Counted from the first letter of the stretch, positions 1 through 12,650 are shown. The stretch is 64,000 bases of DNA from Ditylenchus dipsaci (GCA_004194705.1 SADC01001227.1:3440247-3504246); one strand, 5' to 3'. Notes: generated from the letters alone by a model not told the origin. Numbers and translations: made by a program.

Positions 1-1
1 A

Positions 2-1142
2 GGTGACATTGAAAATGGCTCTGTTCACATGGCAAATGCTGTGTTTGCGTCTGGTCGAGCAAATGATTTGATTCAGGTACTGCAAGGATCTCTTCCTCCA
101 ATTCACTTCGAAGCCGTGGTTGAAGCTCTTCCTGGCGCTAAAGCTGTAAGTTAAACATTTTTATCGGCTTGTCTTTCTATGAACCAGAGTACTTGTAAAT
201 ATTCATCAAATAATCAATCTAATAATAATCTAAATTAACATGCAAAACTATCGCTAGACTTTTTAGTATTTCTTCAAGTAAAAGTTTGATACCCTATAGT
301 TTTGTTGACCCTAGTAGCGAATACCACCCCCCCTCCCCAACGATTTTCACTTTTTTTACTTTTGTAAAAAGTACCCAACTTTATGTCCCAGACCCAGAAA
401 ATGTGCGCAAACTCTTCATTAGTCACAACTTCCGTACGCTGGCCTACCCCCAAGCCTAAGGGCTAAGCCTAAACTTGTTGTTCGCAAGGGTAGTTACAGC
501 AATTTTTAAAGGTCGGATGCTTGGCGGGGGGGGGGGGGTATTCGTTACTCGCGCCATTTTGTTGAATTTATGAGGAAAAAATGTTTGTGCATCAAAGAAA
601 TATTCGCGCCATAAAGTTTCATTTCACAAAGAATAAAACGGAAAAATGTCTCGAACAAAAAAACTACAATTTGCTCTCTAAAACCCGAAAATTGAACCCA
701 AAAAATCTCAAAACCAGAATCCAGAACAACCATTCTACTCCTGAGATTTCAAGCTTCGATTTTAAAAAAAGTTTGACTAAAAAACCAAACAAAAACACTC
801 CGAAAAAACCGAAAACATCAACTGTCGACAGACAAACAAAACAGCTCTAATACTATATAGGAGATATAAAGCAACACAAATTCTTGCAAAAGGAGGCATA
901 TTTTTAAAAAATGGAGGAATATTTTTGCAAAAAGGAGGCACTTTTTCGTAAAAAGAGGAATTTTTACGTATCGCCCTTTCACAAAAAAATTTATTGTGTT
1001 GTCAAATTTAAAAACGTGTTTTTTCTAGATGTTCATGGCTGCTGTCCGTGCTCACACTCAGGATGTTGATTCTTCCGATGAGGAGCACCAAGAAGATGAT
1101 GACCACCAAGGGGCTTTTATTATCGACGATGATCTCGAATAG
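2..1142 (+). CDS. C-terminal exons, probable proteasomal ubiquitin receptor Rpn13/ADRM1
   Basis: Two exons, 2-145 and 1029-1142, join in frame (48 + 38 codons, phase 0) across a GT-AG intron and end at TAG. The gene starts upstream of the window. The first exon contains the stretch HMANAVFASGRANDLIQVLQ, followed by a helical segment and then a very acidic tail rich in Asp and Glu. This order (Ala-rich helix with a SG turn, helix, acidic tail) resembles the end of the DEUBAD domain of Rpn13/ADRM1. That domain binds the deubiquitinase UCH37 at the proteasome. The visible part is only 85 residues and the similarity is judged from memory, so family assignment is tentative. That these are genuine coding exons is well supported by phase, acceptor and a downstream AATAAA. 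The 883-nt intron holds an inverted-repeat insertion. Confidence 0.55.
309..553. mobile_element. Short inverted-repeat insertion (MITE-like) in intron
   Basis: The left end AGCGAATACCACCCCCCC is mirrored at the right end by a run of G followed by TATTCGTTACT, giving terminal inverted repeats about 18 bp long around a 245-bp body. No coding capacity. It sits wholly inside the intron of the gene at the window start. The family is not identified, and a target duplication is not obvious. Confidence 0.5.
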
Positions 1143-1210
1143 ATGTTCTTAAGTATTTTTATCAGTTGTTCATGCTACTTAGTGAACCAGCTCAATGTGT
1201 TTTGTTTCCA

Positions 1211-1216
1211 AATAAA
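1211..1216 (+). terminator. Polyadenylation signal AATAAA
   Basis: A canonical AATAAA lies about 70 nt after the TAG of the upstream acidic-tail gene and is followed by a GT/T-rich stretch. This is the expected distance for a 3' end in a compact genome. Confidence 0.6.
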
Positions 1217-2035
1217 TTTGTTGTGTTTTTTAGTATTATTTAGCGCACACAACTAGCAAACAATAGCATATTAGTCAACTATATTCAAAAATTATTCTCT
1301 TCTTTTGTGGAAACTTTTTGAGTAGCCGGTTTCAAGTGAGTATATACGCATTGACCCTTTTCAAGGGTCCATATCACAGAAGATTTGCTCGTTTTCCATC
1401 TAAAATACTTGTAATGGATCAGCAAATAAGCTATTGGCTCAAGTGCTGAGGCGTGGTAAGATATGGAAGGAAAATCGCCGAACGGAATTTTGAAATTGTA
1501 TGCATTCAAAAGTGGGAGAGAAGGGACCAATGAGTCAACAGTCACGAAGTGGACATAGTTTAGAGGAGGAAAATGAGTGTCCACCAAAAGCTGGACAATC
1601 CTTTGCGCAAGGGTCTTCGAGGGTATTTACCCTTTTCGCCTCCTCACATTAGCAGTTCTACAGATTTAGCCATTTCCTTTTCATTGCAGCTGATTTTGGA
1701 AGTCAAAAGGTTCCAGTTAGAAAAATCATTAGCTATTTTTTCTTTCTTTCTTAAAAATTTGTTGTGTATCCATTGCATCATAATTTAACGAAATGTGCTT
1801 TTTTGTCTAAAAAAGTTCTAGGGGGAGTTAGTATCACAAAAAATTAATATTGATTTTTAGGAAATTTTATTCAGAAAGTTTACTTTACCTGTGGAAACGG
1901 AGTTTAACAGCCCGTTTTATTTCAGCCGTATAATAGGATTCTTTTTATCGTCCGAAGGATACAAAAATCATTTTTGTAGTCTTTTTATGTGTAAGAAAGA
2001 ACTAATTCTTGACCTTTATAAACTTAAACAATGAA
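1217..2035. other. Intergenic, nothing recognised
   Basis: AT-rich DNA. A minus-strand open frame of 100 residues near 1285-1587 has no family resemblance and no matching splice context, so I do not call it. Nothing else can be supported here. Confidence 0.5.
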
Positions 2036-2905
2036 TATTTAAATAAAGGTTATTCATTTTTTCTGTGGCAAATTTACTTTTTTTTGTGGCAAAAATGTTT
2101 TGTTTTGTGGCAAATTTTTTCTGTGGCTAATTTACTTTTTTTTGTGGCAAATTTATTTTGTAGCAAATTTATTTTTTTCTGTAGCAAATTTACTCTTTTT
2201 TGTAGCAAATCCGATTTTAGTCAGTAGCACTTATACTTGAGGTAGTGTGCTTATTTATTCATCCTAAATTCTCAAAACTTGTATTCTGAGTCTATGAAAG
2301 ACTTTGACTTCATGAAAGACAGGTGGATTAATTGCTGGTAAAGCTGCTGGGCTTTAGGTCTAATCTAGATCACACACCTGGCACACTCTCGGCTGCTTCA
2401 TTACTCAACGAACAACTACTACTCAACAAGCTCTGATGGATCAGTAATGAAATCGCGCAAGCTTACCGAATTTACCATAATTTTTCGATAATTTCGACAA
2501 GTAGGATGTTCTGCCAACTGCCTATGATGTTTCAGGAATTTGCAATTTTCGGGTGCTGGACCAAACCGAAATTCTCGGTTCGGTTTTCTCGAAAATCGGT
2601 TTTCATTCTAAAAAGACTAAAAACGGTATACGGATCAAGCGTATCAACAGATATATATATACGTTTCTGAAATTTTTAGAAATAAATAAGCACACTACCT
2701 CAAGTATATGTGCTACAGACTAAAATCGGATTTGCTACAAAAAGACTGAATTTGCTACAGAAAAAAAGTAAATTTGCTACAAAAAAAGTAAATTTGCCAC
2801 AAAAAAAGTAAATTTGCTACAGAAAAAATTTGCCACAAAAAAACATTTTCGCTACAAAAAAAAGTAAATTTGCCACAGGAAAAATGATTAACCTTAAATA
2901 AATTT
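2036..2905. mobile_element. Foldback element with GTGGCAAATTT repeat arms
   Basis: The left arm (2036-2260) carries about eight degenerate copies of a unit like TGTGGCAAATTTACTTTTTT, then AGTAGCACTTATACTTGAGG. The right arm (2680-2905) is its reverse complement, ending TAACCTTAAATAAATTTAAA. The loop of about 420 bp (2261-2680) is unique. No transposase is visible. The structure, long imperfect inverted repeats built of short subrepeats, is the foldback type. Confidence 0.7.
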
Positions 2906-4541
2906 AAAAAAAAAAGCGTTGAAAATACAATTTTGTTTTTACGGCTGCATGATGATTGCTCAAAATGACAATTTCTCAAAACTATTTCAAAATGACCGGC
3001 CATCTGATCAATCTTTTTTACTTAGTGATCATGGCAGATTCCCCAACTGTGAAAATATACGATAGAAATGACCGATTTTGAAATGGCTGGCCATTTTCCC
3101 AGTTACTTTTTGATGCACTAGGTAATTGTTAATGGAACAGTGCTTTAAAAGAGGGTAACATTCCTATCTATTAAAACTTTTGATTTCCGCTGAAAACTTT
3201 TATCAGTTTGTTTTTCACAATTTCAAGTCTCTGATAAAGGCAAGACAACTTGCTTTTATTTTCCAAATCTCGGCTCTTAAGTCAAAGAAAAAGATCGAAC
3301 TTTTGAATTTACGTCTCAATATAATCGAGTGTTTATATTTTACAATTATATTTTTCCTTGAACTCTTTGTCTTCCGAAAGCGGATTAACCGACCCTAAAA
3401 ATGTGAAAAAACAGCTAAAAATTAAGAAAACCTTACAAAAATTTTACCGGCAGGCATTTTGGAATAGCTTATTTCATAGGCTGAGAAGTGAAACACCAAT
3501 TGATAGATGAACTATGATAGGGGTCATCACAATTTACTTTGTATCACTTTCATCAGTACAAATCTTCCACCAAAAAACTAGTTTTTCTATTCCACTAATC
3601 CACTAAAACAATAGTTGCTTAACTTCACAATGTGTCTATAAAAAGCAATAATTGGGAAACGACCCACTCGAGACTACTACTATCTCTCCACTCATTTATT
3701 AATCTGCTTATTTTGCTAACTGACTCGTTGCGATTAAGCAACGGTCAAGATTGATTAAGAGAGGCAGAGAAAAGAAAAAAATCTTCAGCTTACACTTATT
3801 TGCGGTCAGTTAGACGACGACCACCCTAAAAAAGCAAACAAAAATAGCCGAGAAGGAATGCACATTTAGCTTATTTTGTCTTTTCTTTCCTAAAAAACCC
3901 AAGTTGACCGGCTGCTGAACAGCAACAATTGAACAAGCTAACGAGTGTGTGTAAAGAGAGGTAAGACACAACTGTAGAAAATGTGTGCTTCTATTTTTTA
4001 AGGTCAGCTTGGTGATAGTGATGAATTTTCTCTTGTTTGACTCAAAAACATCTGCAATATGAATAGACCTAGAAAATTTATCTTTACAGTGGTTTGCTTA
4101 GAAACTACACGAATTAGTTCAAAATTTTAGTTGCCCTTATGATTTAACTTTTGTGAAAAGGAGTGTGTTTGTAATTTAAAACTTTTTTACAATATATTCG
4201 AACCTTCGAACAGCTGGGAATTTGTCAAAGGGCGCTTTTGAGAAGTTTGACTGTAATTACGCTATATTAAACAGACAAGCCCGTATATTTTTCAACCTCT
4301 TCAAAGTCAGAAATTTACGGGTCAATCTCGAAATTTTAATCTCGAGATTTTCATGTGTTCTACAGAAATCTAAAAAAACAAAATCGGTAAAGCTCGTATG
4401 TATTACTATCATAAGAAATACAACACTCAATTTCTTGAAAAAACAAGTTATCTAAGCTTAATATTTGTTTCACAATAATATGTAATGCATTTATGAGTTT
4501 ACCACTATTTTAATATGAATTTTGTAGACATCACATTTTCT
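2906..4541. other. Intergenic / upstream region
   Basis: AT-rich DNA without a supportable gene. A TATA-like TCTATAAAAAGC at about 3636-3647 and a pyrimidine-rich stretch after it could belong to the downstream secreted-protein gene, but there is no independent support. Near 4310-4400 there is a fragment of a repeat (AATCTCGAGATTTT, AAATCGGTAAAGCTC) that recurs elsewhere in the window. Confidence 0.35.
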
Positions 4542-7500
4542 ATGAAAAGGTGTGTCATCTACCTGCTGGCTGTATTTAGCTACACTAATGTAATATCTAG
4601 AGGAACAGCACAAGTTGTTCGCTATCCATGGTCCTCCAACAGAGCAAGACCTACTGCTGCTAGGGAAAATGGTAAGGGTTGAAAATGTTTGTGTTGTTTA
4701 AATGAATGTGGCACCAGAATTTAGAAATGTGCATATAGATTTCAGTATTTTATTTTGAACCAATTTTTACCCACTTTTCAAGAGAAATCAAAATTTATGG
4801 CTCTTTTACCCTTTCGATGGCTCTTTTACCCTTTGTTTACTCGAAAAGTTTTGAGCTGCGATAAAGCCTGGATTCCGAAATTGACAAATCAGGATCACGA
4901 AAACTTTAATTTCGGGATTCATTTTCACAGTCATAATGAAAAAAAAACAAATCTTTAGAGGAATAACAAGTATCAAAAAGCTTCTAAATTTACAGCTAAC
5001 AATTATACTTAGAACTGCAGTGAAATTCCGAAATCCGGATGCACATCACTAATTTTTGGCATCAGGATTATATGACACTCTTAAATGACTAAATTTTTGA
5101 TTGCGACGCTGAATCTCAATTTTGCAGCTAAAATTCGAATTAGCAGTAAGTTGGCAGCAAAATTTAGGTTTTAATATTTCTGGCAGCATAATTCACACTT
5201 TTAGCAACAGAATTAGACACCATTCAATTTAATTATTCAAAATTTCCAATTTTTCTAATCTAAAAAAGTCTTTGAGATTTTTTGGTTTAGAAGTATCAAT
5301 ATTAAAATTTGCAAAATACTTTGAAAATCGCGATAAAAGATAAAATCTATCAGTGCCGATCCGAAAGACTGTATGTGAAACCAAGCTTCAAACTATGTTT
5401 TTACATCTTTAAAATTTTGAGTTTTTCGACCTGGATACTATTATTTATAAATATCAGTTTATGAATTTGAAAGTGTAAGCAACCAATGTTTAAGACAACT
5501 ATGACGTGGCAGCCTGGTATGCAGCTCATTCCCCATCCACAATGCCCAGACTAGAATAAGTCCGCCGCAACAACAATTCAACAAACAGAACCCCACCAGC
5601 TATAATACTGGTCATTTGCGTCCTAACTACCCAGCCAGCCATTCCCGGCCTTCTCCTGCAGCAGCAATGGACAACGGTCACCCGTTTGGAGGGCCCAGAT
5701 TTAGAAGCATCTACAACCCAACTGTTCGGAATGCAGCCGGATTCCCACCTCCACCCACACTAGAACCATTACCAAATGTGGATGGAGAGGAGATCGCAGC
5801 CGCTGCTCAAGCTGTTAGTAATTTTTGGGTTTTATTCTTGGTAGCATAACAACTTTGAGAAAAATCCATTTTTTTATTACTGTTAAAGTACGAATGCTAC
5901 CAATGCGACGCCGGCTCGTGTGATAACCAAAAAAAAGATCCGAAAATTTGTTAGAAAACTGGCGGATTAAGAAATTCGTGGGTATAAATTTGTAACAAAT
6001 TTTTACGGTTGGTTAAGCACTTCCGCGGATTTTCCAAAAATTCGTGAATTTCTTTAAAAATTTTTCAATTAAGATTTAAGAAATCCGCAGATAGTATCCG
6101 CGCGTTCCTCATTGCTAATGGGACTGACTATGATTTTTCAAAAAAAACTTAGTGAGTGGTTTTTAGCCTCGCTCAGCTATCCTCATAACAAATTTAGAAT
6201 ATTAGTGATCACGATAGGAATCAAATTTGCAAGAAAAGTTAATTTAAATAGACAACTCTATGCAAAATCAATTATAATACACCTTTGACATCGTTTATTC
6301 ACTATTCATTAGCGGTCAGTGGCCACTGACTCATTCTTCACATATCACAGTAACAAAAACAAGGACAAAAAAGCACACTTATTATTTATGGGACTTTGTG
6401 AAACTCAAGTTTATAAGCTTTTTTTGCAAAATATGCAGCCGGACATAAATCATCCAACCAGCAGCAATTTGGAGCGTTACATGCCTCTGCTGGCCCGCAA
6501 GTTGGGTCTCACCAACCGGACTGCTCATTCCTCAGCTCCTGATCCAGCCACCCAAATGCCTATTGACTGGCAGGAAGAAGAGGAGGAAGAAGAGCCGGAA
6601 AGCCAAACCCAATCCTTAATAGTACCTGCAGAACAAATAGAAGACAAAGAGGCTGAGGAGCCAGCCTGTGTTTCTGCCAAATGCAGAACCTGGATAACCA
6701 TCACCATACCTGAGGAAGGACCCATCTACCCATCCCTTCCGAAAAATAAACCAGAAGCTCCCCTGCCTCCAATCAACCCCTTGCCCCAATACCCACCAAA
6801 GCTATACCACCCAAAAAGGGTAAGATACCCAACTGGCCTTCCACAAACACCAGCAAGCCCGAGAGCACCACTTTGTCTCCTAGACTGACTACCAGGAACA
6901 TTCCACCAGACTTTGTATTCAGCACCAGCTGGATTTTGCCATTGAAGTCTAGGGTAACTGAGCCTACAACTGCTCCAATCACCATAGCCACCACTCCAGC
7001 AAGCCCCCTCCAGGAGGCAATTGGGTCAAGCCATACACCCTGAAACCAAGACCAAAGGTGCCTGGCATTACTGTGACTACTGGTCCTGTCCTGGTTTCTG
7101 GAAGCGGCCATAAGAAAAATAAGCCGTGGACCCATTCTTCCTCTTCTGGATCGTCAGTCAAGGCTAGACCTAAATCTCACACCAAGAATAGACCAGCCCC
7201 AACGCCAGAGACTAGCATTGAAGAAGCAGCTATTTGGGTTAGTAATGCTGGGTGTGCTGCTTGCTGGTTGCGAGAAATTCAGGGAATTGCATACACACAG
7301 GGATTTGGGGAAATTTTGATTTTATGTATACTATGAAGCACACGAAAGTTTGAGTCTCAACATCGTCTGGTCTTTTTTGGTTACCAATTTACTTTTAGTT
7401 AAAGACCAGAGTGGGTGTCGAGCCGAAGATGTCGAGCGGAAGTTGAAAAACCATATTTTGGATTTATTAAAAAACTACAGTCAAGAAATTTACGGTAGTT

Positions 7501-10074
7501 ATTTTAGCTACTGGGATCCATACGGGACAAAGCAACTGTGAGTCTGTGTGCAATTCCTTTCTTTTTCTTTCAATTTGGGTGGTGGTGCATTTTTATTATT
7601 TGTTTTTATTCAGTTTTGCTTTCCTCATTATGATTTAATCACCCACATATTATTGTCACTAACACTTTTTTGACAATATTTTTAAAAAGATAAATTATCC
7701 AGGCGTGTCTAAAATATAAAATGTTTTAAACTACTATGGTACAAATGAAATTTAGGCGAGCACTGAACTAATTGATGCCATAAAACTAGCCTTGGATAGA
7801 TTCCGAGCCAGTCTCAACAGAGATGGGACATCCAACCACAGCAATGACATGAGCGAGGTTGGCGCACAACTCCAAACCACTTGGAACCAACTTCGCAAAG
7901 GTACGATAGTTGATGATAAAGCAAGATAAAAACTAAGTAAGAGTGTGATATACCCCCCTCCAACCATTTTTAGGGGTACCTAAGACCACCATTTTTGAAT
8001 TTTTTTTGAAGGAGCCGGTGTTATTAAAGAACCATCATCGTTGATGACAATGGCAATTTAGAGTTTTTGAATTCGCGGGGGACAGCCCGCGAAAATGCGG
8101 AAAATGTTTTTGCGAATTATTTTTTATTTGCATCTAAAATTTAAATTCTGTGAATTAGATGAGGCGAATCAACAGTTATTAGTAATAGATTATGGCTCAA
8201 TGAGAGTCAGCTAAGTCGTCCGATCAGGCATTTTCAAGCAACGTTGGGCTCGACTAGTAGATGGTTCTTAATTATGAATTTTTTTTTATTTTTTTTTTTC
8301 ATTTTTTGTTAACTGTAAATATGGTTAAAACGTCTCCTAAGTAATTTTTATACGCCGGAAACGATAAAAAAGTTGTTTCCTAACAATTTCCGCACTAAAA
8401 AGTGAAGTTTTGAAAAAAAGTTGGCTACCAAAGATTGACCAACTGCCTTGGTCCCCCAAGGTAAATATCGTATATTAAGGTATCCTACCACGTTTTGGTC
8501 ACTGGAGCTGGGCAAAAAGAGTCTTTAATGCATGTATGATCGAGAGTGTCTCTCGGAACCAACCTAGCCCCCTGCGCCCCTGAAGGGGGCACAAGAGGCT
8601 TGGTTGCTTGGGGTTGAGATGCGCACACCCACGTACCTTAGACACCAATCACTCGGAGTAACTCTGGATGCATAAAAACAATATGCGTACGAGAGTTTCT
8701 TTATGCGGTAGGCTCCAGCTAACAAAACTATGTTCAAATTTCATCTTTTTGGTTTTTTTAAGATGTATAGGTACCCTTTTTGGTTTATTTACCTTGGGAT
8801 ACCAAGGCAGTTGGTCAATCTTTGGTAACTAACTTTTTGTTGAGAACTTCACTTTTTAGTGCGGAAATTGTTAGGAAACAACTTTTTTTTTATTGTTTCT
8901 GGCGTATAAAATTACTTAGGAGACGTTTAAACCATATTTACACTTAACAAAAAAGGGCCCCCAAGTGCACAAGTGCCAAGATCTGTCCCCCGCGAATTCA
9001 AAAACTCGAAATTGCCATTGTCATCAACGGCGATGGTCCTTTAAAGGCCAGACAAGGCCAGTGGGGGTGTATTACACTAGCGCCAAAAAATTAAATAATA
9101 AATATGGAAAGACAACAATAAAAAAGCAAATAAGATAAATAATTAAAAAGAGTAAAAAAGTTAGCTTTGGTTTCCAAAAGCTAATCCTTTTTAACACCAA
9201 CAAATAAATTAGAAAAGCAAATTTGCTGGATTTAGACAAGAAACGATAAAGCATTAGATTTCTAGGTGCTTGGCTAGAGCGTGCCTTAGCTGAATTGGCC
9301 ATGTCCGATGCTACCAACAAACACATATCCTCTCCGTCTTCCTCATCCACACCCCCAGAAGCAGCAGAAAAAAGGAATAGTGCCATGCTTGAAGAAGCCA
9401 GATACCTTCCAACCAATGATTACATATTTAACCACGGGTTCCAACCAGCACAACCAGCCATTCAAGAAGAGCATCTTCAACATTTTGTGGGTACTTCTTA
9501 AAATTTGTTAAAAAAAACAATTGGCTATGCTTGAGAACTCATCAATCAAATTTCAAAAAATTGGTAAGATAAATATGTTTGAGCCCTCCTTTACAAGCTA
9601 TTATTAAATAACCGCAGTTTTCGAGCGCAGCAACATGTCTGAAATTTGAGCTGACGGGGACGTCACTCTTTCGTCTAACACTCTATTTTTCGAATTACTT
9701 AAAATAGGGCACTAGTGTCATATACCTGCCCCGTATTTTTTTTAAATCAATCTTTTTTTCTATTCTCAACGGGAATAGTGGGTATATTATGATAGGAAAA
9801 ACAAAAAAATGGTCAATTGGTGTAGAAAGGACCACGAAGATCCATGTGAAAAAGGACAGAAGTCTGTATAGGGAGGGGAAGGAACAAACAAAGGGCCACT
9901 TATTTTAAAGGTCCACGGCCAGAAAAAAAAGAATTTTTAACATAGTTTAGGATACTGGAGCCTCCCAAATATAGAAACTCTGGAAGCGTAGCCAACTGTA
10001 TATAGACTTTTTTTCTTTCGTCTATATATACTTTTATAGTTCGAAATCCAGCAATGAATACTGCAGACCACTAA
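4542..10074 (+). CDS. Secreted Pro/Ser/Thr-rich protein, family unknown
   Basis: The start exon 4542-4671 encodes a signal peptide (MKRCVIYLLAVFSYTNVISR) and lies just after TTTTGTAG, a possible trans-splice acceptor. Further exons: about 5525-5813 (Pro/Asn/Gln-rich), 6439-7241 (Pro/Thr/Glu-rich), 7399-7537, 7761-7900, 9266-9490, and a tentative last exon 10052-10074 before AATAAA at 10153. Phases agree from 5813 onward (0, 1, 2, 1, 1), but only if two single C residues are restored in C runs of the 6439-7241 exon. The joint between the first exon and 5525 does not fit in phase, so a small exon is missing. The C-terminal third is helical and less biased. I recognise no enzyme domain; it is probably an extracellular or mucin-like structural product. 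The 1.4-kb intron before 9266 contains a foldback insertion. Confidence 0.6.
7941..9080. mobile_element. Foldback element carrying the GC-hairpin core (copy 1)
   Basis: Ends GTGTGATATACCCCCCTCC at the left and GGGGGTGTATTACACT at the right are inverted repeats. Inside them a second inverted pair (TTGATGACAATGGCAATTT and its complement near 9010) and a third (AAAACGTCTCCTAAGTAATT near 8325 and its complement near 8920) enclose a core with the hairpin CCCCTGAAGGGG. It has no coding capacity. It lies in an intron of the secreted-protein gene, and the same core occurs at 12655, 44765, 52905 and 54790. Confidence 0.7.
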
Positions 10075-10223
10075 GGAACGTCTTCAACTGCTCAACTTTA
10101 GCCTTTTTCTACTTTGTTACAATATTTTCATTATTGATAAAACACGCCTCGAAATAAAAAATTCAGCCTAATTCTGGTTTGATGGAAAATATTTGTTTCT
10201 AGGCGTGATATATAAAATAAGCA
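10075..10223 (+). terminator. 3' flank with polyadenylation signal (AATAAA at 10153-10158)
   Basis: AATAAA lies 79 nt after the tentative stop codon of the secreted-protein gene. It supports the tentative last exon but does not prove it. Confidence 0.35.
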
Positions 10224-10324
10224 AATGCGGAATCGGCCAAATTTGAAAGTTTACAAACTTTTAATTGGATTATATTACACGCGATTTTATTAGCTCAAAT
10301 TCAGCCACTAATACAGGCTTTCTT

Positions 10325-10757
10325 TAAAGGGGGACTTCTGCGGCTACTTTCCGACATCGACTGCTACTTCACTTCACATGCGCTTTTTTACATATTTTGT
10401 TCTCTTACCTCAGATGTTTTTACACTGTTTGTAGCTGAGATTTTTCTCTATCGATTGAGTGGTAAAACAGCCTGATTGAAGATAATTTGCGAGAAAACCA
10501 CAACAAACTCACACCAAAAACCGTGGTTTTTTACCTAATTGTGTTTTAGTGGAGTTTCACCTTACATTTGATGTGATTTTTTCGAAAATTATTTTTAATC
10601 AGAGTGTTTGATTACTAAATCGATAGAGAAAAATCTAATCTACAAAATAGTGTAAAGACATTTGAGATAAGAAAACAAAATATGTGAAAAAAATATATGT
10701 GAAGTGAAGTAGCAGTCGATGTCAAAAAGTAGCCGTAGAAGTTCCCTCCCCTTTAAA
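10325..10757. mobile_element. MITE with about 135-bp inverted repeats
   Basis: The left arm runs from AAAGGGGGACTTCTGCGGCT through TTTTTCTCTATCGATT. The right arm (from about 10617) is its reverse complement, ending CGTAGAAGTTCCCTCCCCTTT. It is non-coding and nested in the left arm of the larger element. The end GAAGTTCCCTCCCC resembles boundaries seen at 61330 and 61740. Confidence 0.7.
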
Positions 10758-11374
10758 AGTATAATAGAGTGAAAAAAACAGAATAGGTTTATTCATACTT
10801 CACCGAAACATCGATGTTTCGGCAAAACGAAATTCTGTTCCGGCAGAACAAACATGTTTCGGTCGATGTTCGGCGAAACAAAATTCTGTTTCGGTTTTTT
10901 TTCTGTTTTTATAGACTGAGATATCTACTAAAATAGGTAAATGATGCCAAATTCCTGGTCTATCTACTCAAAATAGCTATATATCAGCCCATAAAAACTA
11001 TTTTGACCTAATCTCAACGGATTCGGATTCAGGATGAGATTTTGGCATCAGGGTCGACTTTCCAGGAACTTTTGTCCTGAAAATTGACGATTTTGATCTA
11101 AAATTTCAAAAAGAAATTCATTGACCGTCGGTAATCGATATTTTACCCCTATAACTGGGAAAGAACGGCTAGCAGTTTTTCTCCGGTAAGCTTTATTAAT
11201 GCAAGAATTTATTTTGAAATTGGTACTTTAGTTTTCTATCTTTCGATCCTACATATTGTAAGGATTGTTGCGTTCAGTCGAACGACGTTTCCAGTCAAGA
11301 CAATAGGTTTCACTTAGAAACCTATTGCGACCCTAATTCAGTCCAGATTTCAATAGGCAAATTCAAATAAGGAT

Positions 11375-12351
11375 GTGTCTCGTCCAGATTTATTCGACGT
11401 AGGGAGTCTAGCTTCAAAATCAGAATTCTTATTGGTGGATCTGATTGTTGAAGCTTGCTCCTTTCTGATGTCTAAGGTTAGTAAAATAGTTAATAATGCC
11501 AGTGCGCTCTCAGTGGAACTTGTCCCTGACAATAAGACGCTTTCCAGTTCAGTGATTCAGACTTTGCTGAATGCTACCTCCAGACTGAAGGTCCAGAGTT
11601 ATATAAGGCAGAGGTTCATCTGCAGGCTTTGTTAAACATTTGTAATCTCCAGCCGACTCCAGTTAAGAAAGTTTGCTTAGAACTTATAGATGATTTTGAA
11701 GTGCCAGATTTATATGTTCCAGGAACCAAGGTGTCCTCACTTGAGGCACCTATTCTAGTTTCAGATATTACCGGTGGATCAATTGTGCAATAATCTTCCG
11801 TGGTGTCTACTCCAGCATGCCGGGATTCCCTCCGTATGGTTTCGATCTCCTCCTCCAGCTCGCGCTCCCAATTGCAATACGAAAGCATGTCTCCAGCTGG
11901 TGGTCTATTCGTGCCTGCCATGGGTGAATGGGAAACAGTCTCGTCCAGTCTGCAGCCTTTGGTCTCCTCCTCAGAAGTCAAGTTTGGTGGTTCTCCAGCA
12001 TCAGCTCAGCCAGTGGTTCCCTGCTCTTCAGTTCTCGAGGGAGATGTCCATTCGCGTGTCTCCAACTCCAGCTCTGATGGCCAGATGTCCGCTCCTGTCC
12101 TGATCAAGGGAATAATGCCAAATCCTCCAGTCTCTCTAGTTCTGACTTCTATCGTGGTGGTGGATCAAGAATCTCCAGTGTCTCCAATATCTAGTTCTCA
12201 TATTGCTTCTCCAGATTGTACTCCTGTCCCCATGTCACCCTGGTGTACCAATAAAGAAAACCAGTCCAAAACAGCTTTAATGTTTACTATATCCAGCGGT
12301 GGCACATCTATTTTGTATCGGAGATACGACTGTCCAGGAGATTTGCCTTGA
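11375..12351 (+). pseudogene. Decayed coding remnants of unknown element protein
   Basis: Successive open stretches in different frames: a helical segment around 11375-11600, then a +1-shifted segment to about 11790 containing LYKAEVHLQALLNICNLQ, then a Ser/Pro/Val-rich stretch to 12351. No single frame is open throughout. Position inside the long-TIR element and just upstream of the Harbinger fragment suggests it was the element's second protein, but no Myb/SANT motif is evident. It could also be an unrelated degraded host exon. Confidence 0.35.
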
Positions 12352-12650
12352 AGTGTTGACAGCTATTATCGATCTTATGCAACCGGAATATTTGCTGATC
12401 CCAACTCGTGAAACGTGGCTGTTCAGCTCAGAGAGGTTCCTGGAGTGTCGACAGTTCCCTCATGCGATTGGCACAATAGACGGAAAACACATCGGACTGA
12501 TCAAGCCGGATAGGTCAGCAGTTGAGTTCTACAATTACAAGGAATGTAGCGCTTTGTTATCTGACTAGAAGCTTAAAGATTTATTGTCAGAAGTTCCATT
12601 CGATCGTAATGCTTGCATGGCAGATAGCAATTCTCATTTGCGGTAATTCT
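12299..12650 (+). pseudogene. PIF/Harbinger transposase fragment (HARBI1-like)
   Basis: The frame reads GDTTVQEICLEVLTAII, then FPHAIGTIDGKHIGLIKP and FYNYK. These are hallmarks of the DDE_4 nuclease of PIF/Harbinger elements: the G-TTV helix, the first catalytic Asp in IDGKH, and the F-NYK block. The frame stops about nine codons later. A further fragment resembling the D-SHLR block follows at about 12620, so the middle of the catalytic domain is deleted and the second Asp and the Glu are missing. A GC-hairpin foldback replaces the 3' part. Non-functional. Confidence 0.8.

Noticed and set aside
581..850. Plus-strand frame of 89 codons rich in Lys, Asn and Thr
   Set aside because: Intronic, and its composition simply reflects A-rich DNA.
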